From Parvularcula sp039818345 (GTDB lineage: Bacteria > Pseudomonadota > Alphaproteobacteria > Caulobacterales > Parvularculaceae): a stretch of 64,000 nt of DNA. The translations under genes and the position numbers were made by a program. Below, piece by piece: positions 24,083 to 33,331 of this stretch (within the stretch, counting starts at the first letter, position 1; each line of letters begins with the position of its first letter). Location of the stretch: assembly GCA_039818345.1 (NCBI GenBank), contig JBCBUC010000002.1, positions 1-64,000 of the forward strand, read 5' to 3'. The notes under the pieces are model-generated. The model searched no databases, was not told the origin of the DNA, and saw nothing but the letters and a program-made list of their open reading frames with translations.

Positions 24083-25579
24083 TCAGTCGTCCTGTTTATC
24101 CTGCGTCAGTTCCACATCGTAGCCCCAGAGATATTTAAGGTGGGTGAGGACCTGCTCTTTGGTCTTCGCCTCAAGCACGCGATCCTTATACACCGTATGG
24201 CGGACTTTGAGGGTTCGGTCACCTTCAAGATCGGCGCCCGTGACCTGCAGGTTAGGCTCATGGGTACCGAGGTCGTACATCGCCGCCAGCGAGTCCCGCA
24301 CGTTGCGATATCCCATCTCATCGTGGATCGCCTCCACCCTGTAATAGGGTTTGCGGCCATCATCACCCAGAGCAAAAAGACCAAAGTCGCGAATGACCTT
24401 AGGCGAGAGGTATTGCTGGATAAAACTCTCGTCCCGGAAGTTCGCCCATGCCTCTTTAAGCTCAGCGCGCCAGTCGCCATGACCGGCCATGGCAGGGAAC
24501 CAGTCGCGGTCTTCATCCGTAGGAACAGTCACGATACGGACGATATCTTCCATCATCGCAAAACCGAGCGCATAAGGGTTCATGCCCGAATAACGTCGGT
24601 CATCGAACTCCGGCTGGAAGACGACGGAAGAGTGTGAATGCAAGAACTCCAAAATAGCACCATCGCTGATCTGTCCGCGGGCGTGCAGCTCGTTCATGAT
24701 ATAGTGGTGGGTGAAGGTGGCGCATCCTTCATTCATCACCTTGGTCTGCTTTTGCGGGTAGAAATACTGGCTCACATTCCGCACAATACGGATGAGTTCT
24801 CGCTGCCATGGTTTGAGGCTCGGTGACGCCTTTTCCACGAAATAGAGGACATTCTCCTCTGGCAGTTTGATGTTGCGCACTTCGCCTAAGCGCGCTTCTT
24901 GGGTTTCATCATCCTCTTCACGCTGAGGGAGGGTGCGCCAAAGATCGTTGAAGTTCTCGCGCTCATGCTCGAGCCGCTTCATCACCTTCTCGCGCCGTTC
25001 GGTCTCCGACAGTTTCGGTGGTCGGTTGTAGCGAAAGACCCCATGGTCTTGCAGCGAATGGGCCGCATCGAGCGTCAGTTCAACCTCTTCCCAGCCATAT
25101 TCGTCTTCACACCGATTGATATACTTCTTGGCGAAATCAAGATAGGTGAGAATGGAGCTAGCGTCCGTCCACTGACGGAAAAGGTAGTTGTTCTTGAAAA
25201 AGTGGTTATGGCCAAAACACGCATGCGCCATCACCAATGCCTGCATGGTCATGGAGTTCTCTTCCATGAGGTAAGCGATGCAAGGATCGGAATTGATCAC
25301 GATCTCATAGGCAAGGCCCGCATAACCCTTTTGGTAATTCATCTGATCCCGGGCGAAGGCTTTGCCAAAGGACCAGTGGCGGTACATCAGCGGCATGCCG
25401 TGGGAGGAATAGGCATCGAGCATCTGCTCGGACGTGATAATCTCGATCTGGTTGGGATAAACATCGAGACCAAGATCATGGAGGCCGATGTCCTCGATCG
25501 CATCAAAGGTGCGTTGCAAGTCCTCAAACGTCCATGCGCCTTCGTCATAAAGAAGGGCGGATTTTGGTGTGGCACTCAT
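24083..25579 (-). CDS. SpoVR family protein
   Basis: 498 residues from ATG 25579, with GGAG eight bases upstream. Family features: YPNQIEIITSEQMLDAYSS, LMYRHWSFGK, YEIVINSDPCIAYLMEENS, and ACFGHNHFFKNN with His residues in a likely metal site. Despite the sporulation name, this cytoplasmic family is widespread in non-sporulating proteobacteria (E. coli YcgB), usually linked to the kinase YeaG and to YeaH under stress or stationary conditions. Here yeaH lies 2.2 kb upstream on the same strand, with HMG-CoA reductase between and a PhyH-type gene on the opposite strand. Confidence 0.93.
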   Translation of the reverse strand: MSATPKSALLYDEGAWTFEDLQRTFDAIEDIGLHDLGLDVYPNQIEIITSEQMLDAYSSHGMPLMYRHWSFGKAFARDQMNYQKGYAGLAYEIVINSDPCIAYLMEENSMTMQALVMAHACFGHNHFFKNNYLFRQWTDASSILTYLDFAKKYINRCEDEYGWEEVELTLDAAHSLQDHGVFRYNRPPKLSETERREKVMKRLEHERENFNDLWRTLPQREEDDETQEARLGEVRNIKLPEENVLYFVEKASPSLKPWQRELIRIVRNVSQYFYPQKQTKVMNEGCATFTHHYIMNELHARGQISDGAILEFLHSHSSVVFQPEFDDRRYSGMNPYALGFAMMEDIVRIVTVPTDEDRDWFPAMAGHGDWRAELKEAWANFRDESFIQQYLSPKVIRDFGLFALGDDGRKPYYRVEAIHDEMGYRNVRDSLAAMYDLGTHEPNLQVTGADLEGDRTLKVRHTVYKDRVLEAKTKEQVLTHLKYLWGYDVELTQDKQDD

Positions 25580-25736
25580 CACAGACTCCAACGTCGCGTG
25601 TCGCGCAGGCGGCCCAGCTTGTCCCAAGGACCTTTCAAGGCATTTACCATATTCACCAATCGTGCGCACCGCGCGCCTTGATTGGCAAGAACCGAGCACG
25701 TTGGTAGCACATATTGGCTTAAGGGTTGGGTGAACA

Positions 25737-26573
25737 ATGTTTCGGGCTGTTCGAGAGATGCTGCCGGGTCGTGGATCGCCCGCTGTGAAAGCGGCGCTCG
25801 CGCAGTTTGAGCGCGACGGGTACGCGGTGCTGCGCGGAGAAGTCCCACCGAGCCTTTGCGACGCGTTTTGGTCGGACGTGGAAAAAAGCCTCGCGACCGA
25901 TGGGGATTTGCGGATTGTAAGCGCTGGAAAGCCCGTCCGTAACGCTGAACGGGCTCAGCCCTACAGCGCACTTTGGAGCGGGCGGGGTGATCCTGAGCGC
26001 ATTATCGATATCGAAGCGCAGGTGGCGCGCGCGCCTCAGCTGATGCTGCACGAGAGTATCGCGTCGTTTCTGCGGGGTGCCCTCGGCGGGGCGCCGACAT
26101 GCATCCAAACGCTCACCTATTCCCATTCGAGCCAGCAAGCGGCCCATTCGGACAAATTCTTGGTGAGCCCGCGGGCAGCGGGCCCCTATGATCGCAACAC
26201 ACTGATTGCTTCTTGGGTGGCGCTCGAAGCCTCTGACGATGGCAATGGCGCGCTCATTGTGTGGCCGGGTTCTCACCGCCTGCCCAAACGGCGGCTTAAG
26301 GATGATTTCGCCGGCAAGTACGGAGCGTATGTCGCGCATCTGAAAGAGTTATGTGCGGATGCAGGAATTGAGCCTATCCGTTTTTATGCGGAGCAAGGGG
26401 ACGTGCTCTTCTGGCACGGTGACTTGGTGCATGCTGGCGGGAAGATTGAGGAACCAAGCCGCACACGGAAGAGCCTTGTCTGTCATTATGCGCAGGTTAA
26501 GGGCCCCTCGAAATGGGCGGACAAGCGCGTGGTTAAGACCCAAGGCGGGTCTTACTACATGCCAGCGGTCTAA
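25737..26573 (+). CDS. PhyH-type Fe(II)/2-oxoglutarate dioxygenase
   Basis: 278 residues from ATG 25737, preceded by AAGGGTTGGG. The metal triad is visible as HSD (QAAHSDKFL) and a distal His in FWHGDLVHAGG; the Arg for 2-oxoglutarate is probably in SRTRKSLVCHY. Phytanoyl-CoA dioxygenase-like enzymes hydroxylate varied small molecules; the substrate is unknown. The gene is inserted on the opposite strand between spoVR and the HMG-CoA reductase gene and its stop overlaps the latter's stop by three bases (26570-26573). Confidence 0.88.
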   Translation: MFRAVREMLPGRGSPAVKAALAQFERDGYAVLRGEVPPSLCDAFWSDVEKSLATDGDLRIVSAGKPVRNAERAQPYSALWSGRGDPERIIDIEAQVARAPQLMLHESIASFLRGALGGAPTCIQTLTYSHSSQQAAHSDKFLVSPRAAGPYDRNTLIASWVALEASDDGNGALIVWPGSHRLPKRRLKDDFAGKYGAYVAHLKELCADAGIEPIRFYAEQGDVLFWHGDLVHAGGKIEEPSRTRKSLVCHYAQVKGPSKWADKRVVKTQGGSYYMPAV

Positions 26574-27754
26574 GGCCGATTGCGCCCAAGCTCATCATGC
26601 GATGTCACCCAATCGCCATGCACCACAGCGGCGCCTAACGAGATCTCGCCGGCGAGCACCGTGGCAGCGCAGATTTCAATGAACTTCTCCACTTGGCCTT
26701 TGCCGTAGCAGCCGAGCATCTCAAGACACTCGCGCTGGGTCGGCAGGCCCGTTCCGCCGCCATAGGTGGCAACGATCAGGGAGGGGATGGTGATCGACCA
26801 ATAATAATCGCCACTGGGAAGAATTTCGACGAAGGTGATCGCGGCATGACTTTCGGCGATATTGGCCACATCCTGGCCCGTGGCGATGAAAAGGGCGGTG
26901 AGGCCATTGGCCGAATGCATACCGTTGTTGACGGTCCCGGCCAGCATCCCGCCAGCGTTGGAGACGAGCCGCGCCCGAAAGAGGGTCGCCACCGATGGGC
27001 CCATGATGTCTTGCATCAGCTCATCAGGGATCACAGCCTCAGCCACCACCCGCGCCCCGCGAGAGTGGAGCACGTTCATGTGGCTATGCTTTTTGTCCGT
27101 GTCCGTTGCGCCAGAAAGGGTGAAGCGTGGGTTGCCCGGCGCATGGGCGCGGATCCATTCGCAGGCGGCGAGGGTGGCCTTGCCGCACATGTTCTGCCCC
27201 GCCGCATCGCCGGTCGTGTAGTTGAAGCGCAAATAGCACATATGCGCGACGTTGAACTTTTGGATGTGGGAGAGTTTGCCCACGGAGGTTGTCGCCTCGG
27301 CCGCCTCACGCACGGCGTCTTCGACGTTGTCCAGCCAGCCTGTGAACTCCCGCGCTTCCCGCGCATCGGCAAAGTGAAAGACCGGCGCGCGCTGCATATA
27401 CCGTTCAATGACTGTTGTCTTGACGCCGCCTGCTTCTGATAGGAGCCGCATGCCGCGGGAATAGCTCGCGACCAGCGTGCCTTCCGATGTCGCCATGGGG
27501 ATATAGAATTGCCCCTGGGCGTGCTCGCCCTTGATGGTCAGGGGGCCAGCGAGGCCCATCGGCACTTGGGCCACGCCAAAGAAGTTCTCGATGTTGCCGG
27601 GCAGCACAGATGGGTCGACGGAACCCTGCCGCACATGATGAAGCTCCGCCCCCGTCTTTTCGGCAGCAAACCGAGCCCGCTCCTCCGCCATCTGTGGGGT
27701 GTAGTCATTCTCTTTATCGCGCGGGATGCGGCCGGGGCGATTGGTTTGTGTCAT
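26570..27754 (-). CDS. Hydroxymethylglutaryl-CoA reductase
   Basis: 394 residues. Signature blocks: ENFFGVAQVPMGLAGPL, MATSEGTLVASYSRG (catalytic Glu), DAAGQNM (Asp of the class I DAMGMNM block), DTDKKHSHMNV (catalytic Lys), and GTGLPTQRECL. The C terminus SHDELGRNRP may supply the catalytic His. It reduces HMG-CoA to mevalonate (or runs in reverse). Alphaproteobacteria normally make isoprenoids by the MEP route, so its presence is notable. Its ATG overlaps the yeaH stop (ATGA), indicating coupled translation. No other mevalonate gene is in the window. Confidence 0.9.
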   Translation of the reverse strand: MTQTNRPGRIPRDKENDYTPQMAEERARFAAEKTGAELHHVRQGSVDPSVLPGNIENFFGVAQVPMGLAGPLTIKGEHAQGQFYIPMATSEGTLVASYSRGMRLLSEAGGVKTTVIERYMQRAPVFHFADAREAREFTGWLDNVEDAVREAAEATTSVGKLSHIQKFNVAHMCYLRFNYTTGDAAGQNMCGKATLAACEWIRAHAPGNPRFTLSGATDTDKKHSHMNVLHSRGARVVAEAVIPDELMQDIMGPSVATLFRARLVSNAGGMLAGTVNNGMHSANGLTALFIATGQDVANIAESHAAITFVEILPSGDYYWSITIPSLIVATYGGGTGLPTQRECLEMLGCYGKGQVEKFIEICAATVLAGEISLGAAVVHGDWVTSHDELGRNRP

Positions 27755-29061
27755 GCTGCCTGTCCCTTCTTCTCTTTACTGAAGAGTTCGCGGAAGACTG
27801 GGAAGATGTCCCTGGGGTGGGCAATCCGTGTTTGCGCAAAGCGGTCGTCGGTGATCGACCGGTAGGCTCGCCAGAGCTCAGCCCCCGCATCAGGGTCGGA
27901 GAAGACGTCCATCTCACGCTCGTCGAGGATCTCGATATAGGCGTAGTACTGAAGGATCGGTAGGACCTCTTCGTTGAGGAGCTGGACGCAACGCTGGGCG
28001 TCACCGGATTGGGTGTATCCGTCCGAGGCCTGGGCCACATAAATGTTCCAATCGCCGGTGGGGTAGCGATCCTTCTGGATCTGCTGCATCACCTCAATCG
28101 CGGTGGAGACGATCGTGCCGCCTGATTGGCGGGAATAAAAGAAAGTCTCTTCATCGACTTCCTCAGCATGGTGCGTATGCCGAATAAAGACGACTTCCAC
28201 CTTCTCATACCGTTTTTGCAAAAAGAGGTAGAGAAGCATGTAAAAGCGCTTGGCGAGGTCCTTCTCGCGCTCACCCATGGAGCCGGAGACATCCATCAAG
28301 CAGAACATCACCGCCGCCGTGGTTGGCACCGGCTGCGGCTGGAAGGCATTGTACCGAACATCGAGGGGGTCGATGTAAGGCGCCCAGCGGCGGCGCGCCT
28401 CCAGCTCTTCGAGCTTTTTGATGATGTCTTTGATCTCGGTGCGTTGCTCTTCGCTGGGCGACGAAATCCGCTCCAGGTTGAAGAGCCGCTCTTTGAGTTC
28501 GTTCACCTCCGCCGTTGACGGACGTTTAAGCGCTAGCCTGCGGCCATGGGCGTTCTTCATGGTCCGGATGAGATTGAGGTTGGTCGGTGCGCCCGCCACC
28601 GTCACCCCGGCACGCCGCCATTTATTGGCGGTCATTTCCTTAAGCGACGTCTTCACCAAGTTCGGCAGTTCGAGATCCTCAAAGAAGATATCGAGAAATT
28701 CTTCCTGGGTCAGCGTGAAGCTGAAATTGTCCTCGCCATCCCCATCGTCCGAGGCGTCCTTGCCGCCGCGGCCGCCCCCTTGCGGCGGTTTGCGCAGGCG
28801 ATCGCCCGTGGTGAATTCCTTGTTCCCCGGATGGACGTGCTGACGCTGACCGGACGCGGGGTCGAGGCGAAAACGCGGTTCTTGTGTCGATTTTGACGGG
28901 ATCGAAATCTTGCCAGATTGTTCAAGTTCTTTGACCGAGCGATCGCGTAAGGACTTGGTCACCGCATCTTTGATCTGGCTGCGCGCGCGGCGCAAAAACC
29001 GCTGCCGGTTGCCGAGCGATTTGCCCTTAGGGTTGAGGCGGCGATCAATGAAATGCGACAT
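27751..29061 (-). CDS. YeaH/YhbH family protein (DUF444, VWA-like)
   Basis: 436 residues from ATG 29061, matching the family N terminus MSHFIDRRLNPKGKSLGNRQ; TTG 29091 would add ten residues. A charged Gly-rich region (GGGRGGKDASDDGDGED) precedes a von Willebrand A-type domain with MIDAS-like DVSGSMGEREKD, FIRHTHHAEEV and SGGTIVSTA. In other bacteria this protein works with the serine kinase YeaG (PrkA) and SpoVR in a stress response. No prkA gene is visible; the gene immediately upstream is a small XRE regulator. Confidence 0.93.
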   Translation of the reverse strand: MSHFIDRRLNPKGKSLGNRQRFLRRARSQIKDAVTKSLRDRSVKELEQSGKISIPSKSTQEPRFRLDPASGQRQHVHPGNKEFTTGDRLRKPPQGGGRGGKDASDDGDGEDNFSFTLTQEEFLDIFFEDLELPNLVKTSLKEMTANKWRRAGVTVAGAPTNLNLIRTMKNAHGRRLALKRPSTAEVNELKERLFNLERISSPSEEQRTEIKDIIKKLEELEARRRWAPYIDPLDVRYNAFQPQPVPTTAAVMFCLMDVSGSMGEREKDLAKRFYMLLYLFLQKRYEKVEVVFIRHTHHAEEVDEETFFYSRQSGGTIVSTAIEVMQQIQKDRYPTGDWNIYVAQASDGYTQSGDAQRCVQLLNEEVLPILQYYAYIEILDEREMDVFSDPDAGAELWRAYRSITDDRFAQTRIAHPRDIFPVFRELFSKEKKGQAA

Positions 29062-29172
29062 CGGACAAGCGTAGCGGAAAGAGTTAACCAAGTCCCCTAG
29101 TGCGGGGATGAAACTCTGTCAGTCTTGCAGGCCGTGTCAAATGCCTGTGCTTACGGTCCATTCTGCCGCGAG

Positions 29173-29385
29173 CTAGCCTTCTTCATGCTTGGTGTAAGGG
29201 TTCTCAAACAGGTCCTCGACCCGGCATTGAAAGATGCCCGTGAGGCGATAGGCGAGGTCCAAGGAGGGGTGATGTTTACCCGTTTCAATGGCGTTGATGG
29301 CTTGGCGGGAAACGCCAACCTTCTCACCGAGCGCCTTTTGAGACAGCCCCATCAACTCGCGTCGACGACGCAGGTCGGTGTTCAT
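29173..29385 (-). CDS. XRE-family transcriptional regulator, small
   Basis: 70 residues from ATG 29385, overlapping the stop of the preceding membrane-protein gene by ATGA. Reading NTDLRRRRELMGLSQKALGEKVGVSRQAINAIETGKHHPSL is a complete Cro/C1-type helix-turn-helix; the tail ENPYTKHEEG is short. Proteins of this size (YozG-like) are usually autoregulators paired with a small membrane protein. The probable operators are the palindromes at 29787-29831 in front of the operon. Confidence 0.92.
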   Translation of the reverse strand: MNTDLRRRRELMGLSQKALGEKVGVSRQAINAIETGKHHPSLDLAYRLTGIFQCRVEDLFENPYTKHEEG

Positions 29386-29768
29386 GCGGCGCTGCGGGCC
29401 ATCAATGGTGACGTTAACAAGACAAAGAACCAAAGCAGCGGATAGATCAGCCAACCTGGCGCCGCAGGGATGCTGGCGTACTCGGTCATGAACCCCCAGC
29501 CCGTGAAGACCGCGACGGCAAGCACCGAACTGACGATAAACGGTCTTGCGACCCGTCGCACGATAAATTCGTCTGCAGTCCTCATAAGATCAAGCACCGC
29601 CCATAATTGGCCAACGACGGGAGCGGTGACTGCGAGGGCAAGGATATAGGTGGCTGGCGGAGCAATATTGTCGAACAATCCAACGATAGCAGCGATATTC
29701 AAGACGACATAAAGAGCCATAAAAAGCGCGGTACGCAGAGAGTAGGTCGTTATGGGACTGTTTGTCAT
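29382..29768 (-). CDS. Small four-helix membrane protein paired with XRE regulator
   Basis: 128 residues from ATG 29768 (MTNSPITTYSLRTALFMALY). About four hydrophobic helices: near 12-32, 42-62, 75-95 and 105-125. No family motif recognised; small integral membrane proteins followed by a compact XRE regulator form a recurrent bacterial pair (DUF2178-like), whose function is not established. The gene is first in the operon, behind two 18-base palindromes. Confidence 0.78.
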   Translation of the reverse strand: MTNSPITTYSLRTALFMALYVVLNIAAIVGLFDNIAPPATYILALAVTAPVVGQLWAVLDLMRTADEFIVRRVARPFIVSSVLAVAVFTGWGFMTEYASIPAAPGWLIYPLLWFFVLLTSPLMARSAA

Positions 29769-29786
29769 CGAGTTGTTCCAGCGTAG

Positions 29787-29804
29787 TGTCAGGCTAACCT
29801 TACA
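29787..29804. promoter_or_regulatory. Operator half, imperfect palindrome
   Basis: TGTCAGGC-TA-ACCTTACA, an imperfect copy of the perfect site at 29814-29831. Located 19 bases upstream of the membrane-protein start codon. Confidence 0.55.
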
Positions 29805-29813
29805 CATCAATGG

Positions 29814-29831
29814 TGTCAGGTCAACCTGACA
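29814..29831. promoter_or_regulatory. Operator, perfect palindrome
   Basis: TGTCAGGT-CA-ACCTGACA, eight-base arms with two-base spacer. Start to start it lies 27 bases from the imperfect copy. Placement directly before the membrane protein-XRE operon suggests autoregulation by the XRE protein, with the two sites bracketing the promoter. Confidence 0.65.
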
Positions 29832-29856
29832 CATAACGGCGATGATGGAAGAGACG

Positions 29857-30558
29857 CTACTCCCGTCGAAGGATCTGATCAGTGACAAAACTCCCCAGGG
29901 TTGAGGCCTGAAAACTCTCTTTGACGGCATCACGGTCATAGCGGGTCTTCACCCAATCGATGAAATGGGCCTTTGTTGGCGCCGCGCCATCGTTCTCAGC
30001 GGTCGCCAGATAGGTGGCGAGGAAATGGTCCAGAATGCCTGTCTTGCCGCTTTTGATATGGCCAAACTTGAGAGAAAGCTGGCCCGATGCCTCGTCGAAG
30101 GAGACCCCTTCGTACAGGAACTTATAGAGAAACGAGCCAAGCCCCGCGCGATCGGCCCCTGATTTACAATGCAAAAGAGCCGGATAAGCCATCGATTGAA
30201 ACATTTCGTCGAGGTCGAGGATGAACTCCGGCGTCGGCGCCTCCCGCGAGTAGGCGCGGTGGTCGATCATCGTGATCCCAGCCTCGTCGCAGGCTTCTTT
30301 TTCGAGGTGCCAGTAACCCGGCTGCCGCTCATTGTTCCTGAGGCCGCGCAGATTGATCACGGTGCGCACGCCCCGCTTTGCCCATCGGCGGATATCGCCG
30401 GGCGAAGGCTGACCCGTCCGTGCCATCTCACCTGAGATTTGGTGCGTGTTCTGATGGATCTTTCGAATAAACCCGTGGTCGTGCAGCCAAAGGCTAAGCC
30501 AGGCCGCTTTTCGGCCTTCGTTTGTGGCAAACTCTTCGGGGAGGAGAAAGGGACCCAT
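29857..30558 (-). CDS. Tyrosine phosphatase family protein (dual-specificity fold)
   Basis: 233 residues from ATG 30558. The phosphatase signature HCxxGxDR is HCKSGADRAG, with nucleophile Cys131 and Arg137; VRTVINLRGLRNNERQPGYW upstream fits the general-acid loop region. Family members (Siw14/DUF-like 'tyrosine phosphatase' proteins) remove phosphate from proteins or inositol/other phosphates; the substrate is unknown. Cytoplasmic by lack of a signal. Monocistronic; the operators of the XRE operon lie between its stop and the membrane-protein start. Confidence 0.85.
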   Translation of the reverse strand: MGPFLLPEEFATNEGRKAAWLSLWLHDHGFIRKIHQNTHQISGEMARTGQPSPGDIRRWAKRGVRTVINLRGLRNNERQPGYWHLEKEACDEAGITMIDHRAYSREAPTPEFILDLDEMFQSMAYPALLHCKSGADRAGLGSFLYKFLYEGVSFDEASGQLSLKFGHIKSGKTGILDHFLATYLATAENDGAAPTKAHFIDWVKTRYDRDAVKESFQASTLGSFVTDQILRRE

Positions 30559-30672
30559 CGGCGGGGACTTGGCAGCGCTGCTTGGCGGCTGCAAGCGGGT
30601 CGCATGTCGTGGCGTCAATCGGCGACTATATGATCTATATCGCAAGGGCGCATCGTGCGCTGGGTAACGCCC

Positions 30673-30942
30673 ATGACTGAGCTTTCGACGACCAAGAATG
30701 ATCCTCGCGCGGCAGCCAAGCGCAAGGCCAAGACGATGATCTATTGGACCGTGGGGGTGCTTGTCGCCCTGGTCCTTTTGTTCGTCATCTTCTCGCAGTC
30801 GCTGTTTTTGGAGTTCCGGCTGTCGGTTCTCCTGAAGCTAGGCGCGGGCGTCTTGGGCACGATCCTTCTATCGGCGGGCCTGATGGCTGCGGCGTTCTAT
30901 TCCGACGCGAGTGGTCACGACGATGACGCGCCGATCGGCTAA
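30673..30942 (+). CDS. Small two-helix membrane protein, unknown
   Basis: 89 residues from ATG 30673 (GTG 30655 also in frame). A charged N terminus (NDPRAAAKRKAKT) precedes hydrophobic helices near 28-45 (IYWTVGVLVALVLLFVIF) and 57-79 (LLKLGAGVLGTILLSAGLMA), and an acidic tail. No family recognised. Divergent from the phosphatase, convergent with amt. Confidence 0.6.
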   Translation: MTELSTTKNDPRAAAKRKAKTMIYWTVGVLVALVLLFVIFSQSLFLEFRLSVLLKLGAGVLGTILLSAGLMAAAFYSDASGHDDDAPIG

Positions 30943-30947
30943 CCTGC

Positions 30948-32270
30948 CTAAGGCTTCGACGCGTAGGACCCCATAAAGTCGGGATAGGCGGACAGTCCCA
31001 GCTCCCCTTGGTCGAGGCCATCGCGTTCATGGTCGCTATGCGCGCGAATGCCGACGGTCTTGTCGAGGATCAGCCAGACGACAATGCTGAGCGAGAACAC
31101 AAAGACACCATTGGCGACGATCCCTACGATCTGACCGCCAAAGCTGGCCTCCGGGTTCGACAGCGGCACCACAAGCGTGCCCCAAATACCGCAGAACAAA
31201 TGCGCCGGGATGGCGCCGACCACATCGTCGATCTTGAACTTATCAAGGAGCGGCGCGCCAAGTGAAGCGATGACACCGCCGACCGCGCCGATAAAGACCG
31301 CAAGCGGGATGGAGGGCATCAACGGCTCAGCGGTGATCGCCACCAGGCCACCAATCGCGCCATTCAAAGCGGACGGCAAGCACAGGCGTTTAAAGACCAC
31401 TTGGCTCGCAGCCATTGCGCCCATGACGCCCGCGGCGGCGGCAATGTTGGTGTTGACGAAAATATTGGCCACCGACGCCGCATCATCAAGCGTGCCGAGC
31501 GCGAGTTGAGAGCCGCCATTGAAGCCAAACCAGCCGAGCCACAGGATGAAGGTGCCGAGGGTCGCGAGCGGTAGGTTCGAGCCCGGCATGGCGGTCACTT
31601 CGCCATTCGGCCCGTACTTGCCCGTCCGCGCGCCGAGGATGATCACCCCCGCCAGGGCCGCCCAGCCGCCGGTGGCGTGCACCAGGGTCGAGCCTGCAAA
31701 ATCGGAAAACCCAAACCGGCTATCAAGAAAGCCGCCGCCCCATTCCCACGAGGCTTGGATGGGATAAAGAAAGCCTGTCAGCACCGCGACAAAGGCGAGG
31801 AAAGGCCAAATCTTGATCCGCTCCGCCAGCGTGCCCGAAACAATAGAGGCGGCGGTGGCGACGAACACCATCTGGAAATACCAGTCGGATGAGGCCGAGT
31901 ACCCAGTCTCAATCGCGGCCGAATCATCGGCGCTCCAGAACATTCCGCCAAAACCGAAAAGGCCGCCAAACTCCCCCGGATAGGCGAAGTTATAGCCGGT
32001 GAGCCAAAACATCAGGCCGGCAATCGAGAAGAGGGCGATGTTCTTGAGGCAAATGGCGCCTGCGTTCTTTGACCGGACCAGACCCACCTCGAGCATGCAG
32101 AACCCCGCCGCCATGAACATGACGACCATCCCGGCGACCAGGAAAAGGAAGGTGTTGAAGATGAACTGCGTTTCTGCGGAGACTTGGGGCGCGGCGTCTT
32201 GAGCCACCGCCGGGGTCAGAAGGCTGGTCAGCACCACCAGCACAAGGGGAAGGGCACGCAGGAACGTCAT
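30948..32270 (-). CDS. amt: Ammonium transporter (Amt/Mep/Rh family)
   Basis: 440 residues from ATG 32270, with an N-terminal signal peptide (about 1-22, ending AVAQ) and eleven transmembrane helices. Channel residues typical of Amt are visible in AGFCMLEVGLVRSKNA, STLVHATGGWAALAG (first pore His) and VGAIPAHLFCGIWGTL (second pore His). It admits ammonium/ammonia across the inner membrane. The usual partner glnK is not adjacent, so regulation by PII would have to come from a gene elsewhere. Confidence 0.95.
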   Translation of the reverse strand: MTFLRALPLVLVVLTSLLTPAVAQDAAPQVSAETQFIFNTFLFLVAGMVVMFMAAGFCMLEVGLVRSKNAGAICLKNIALFSIAGLMFWLTGYNFAYPGEFGGLFGFGGMFWSADDSAAIETGYSASSDWYFQMVFVATAASIVSGTLAERIKIWPFLAFVAVLTGFLYPIQASWEWGGGFLDSRFGFSDFAGSTLVHATGGWAALAGVIILGARTGKYGPNGEVTAMPGSNLPLATLGTFILWLGWFGFNGGSQLALGTLDDAASVANIFVNTNIAAAAGVMGAMAASQVVFKRLCLPSALNGAIGGLVAITAEPLMPSIPLAVFIGAVGGVIASLGAPLLDKFKIDDVVGAIPAHLFCGIWGTLVVPLSNPEASFGGQIVGIVANGVFVFSLSIVVWLILDKTVGIRAHSDHERDGLDQGELGLSAYPDFMGSYASKP

Positions 32271-32437
32271 CGGGTTACTCTCTCTTCGCAAGTGCGAAAA
32301 GATACAGACGCTCTTTCGCTGTGGCAACAGTTCTAAGCAACATTACCCATGAAGCGGCGGATCTTTAGGAGAATCAGGCGCCCGGGTCAGGCCAACGCAG
32401 CGATCGATTGCTTAGAGGCTCGGCGATCGCTGTTTGG

Positions 32438-33163
32438 TTACTCATTTCCGCCGCGTGTGCCCGACGAACTCGCACCATCGGCGGAGTCATCACCCAGATC
32501 ATTCATCATGCCTGTCAGATCGTCGGCGCTCAAAATCTCGTCGTCCGGCGCTGCTTCGTTCGCACGATCTTCCAACGGATCCATTCCTTTGTCACCGCGC
32601 ATGATCGCATCAGACGCTTCTGGTTCTTCGGGCAGGAGGTCACTATCGGCGGCGTCCTCGGTGGAGACATCGATCATCATCGGCGTCTCGGAGGCCGTGG
32701 TGGTCACCGCGGCTAACCCTCCATCAAGAAACAGACTTTCGTCACCCCATGCGTGACGGGTCACATCATCGGGCAGGTGGAACATGAGCGCTGTACACGT
32801 CTCATTCGCGGTTGAACAAATCGCATCGGCGAGAAAAACGGTGTTGTCTTGGATCGAGCCTTCAATGGGTGTGGTGAAGGCTTCCGACACACCGGCCGTG
32901 CCAATCGCCAAAAGGCCATACGTCATGGCGCGTGCGGACGATCCTTGGCGGCGCTTAAAGCGGAAGCGATAGCGCGCGACATCATCGTCCAATGGTTTGA
33001 CTTCAAGCAGTTCAGATTCGTCCAGCGCCATAAGGCAGGGAATGGTTTCGCAACGGTCGACGCTTGAAAACTCCACCCCGGTCTTACGCGCGGCGTGATT
33101 GACTGAACATCCGCTAAGGATGACCGTCAGAAATACTCCAAACCCACACAATATCAGTCGCAT
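32438..33163 (-). CDS. Lipoprotein of unknown function
   Basis: 241 residues starting MRLILCGFGVFLTVILSGCS: a lipobox ending in Cys19, so the mature protein is lipid-anchored. Residues about 25-165 form a domain with Cys residues (DRCETIPCLM and ICSTANETC) and a basic patch FRFKRRQGSS. The remaining ~75 residues are very acidic and low-complexity (EDAADSDLLPEEPEASD-like), probably disordered. No family recognised. Confidence 0.75.
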   Translation of the reverse strand: MRLILCGFGVFLTVILSGCSVNHAARKTGVEFSSVDRCETIPCLMALDESELLEVKPLDDDVARYRFRFKRRQGSSARAMTYGLLAIGTAGVSEAFTTPIEGSIQDNTVFLADAICSTANETCTALMFHLPDDVTRHAWGDESLFLDGGLAAVTTTASETPMMIDVSTEDAADSDLLPEEPEASDAIMRGDKGMDPLEDRANEAAPDDEILSADDLTGMMNDLGDDSADGASSSGTRGGNE

Positions 33164-33331
33164 ATATCACCCCGACGAACACGGATCGACCATGTTTACT
33201 TGACTTCGCGAGGTGATTAGAAAGATGGCTAAAGCTGGTCAAGAAAAAATCTCTTCAAATAGAAACCATAGTTGGCTTTCTTGTGGGAGGCGCTTAAAGA
33301 GTGGCGGCGAGAACGATCGGGGAGATAGGGA

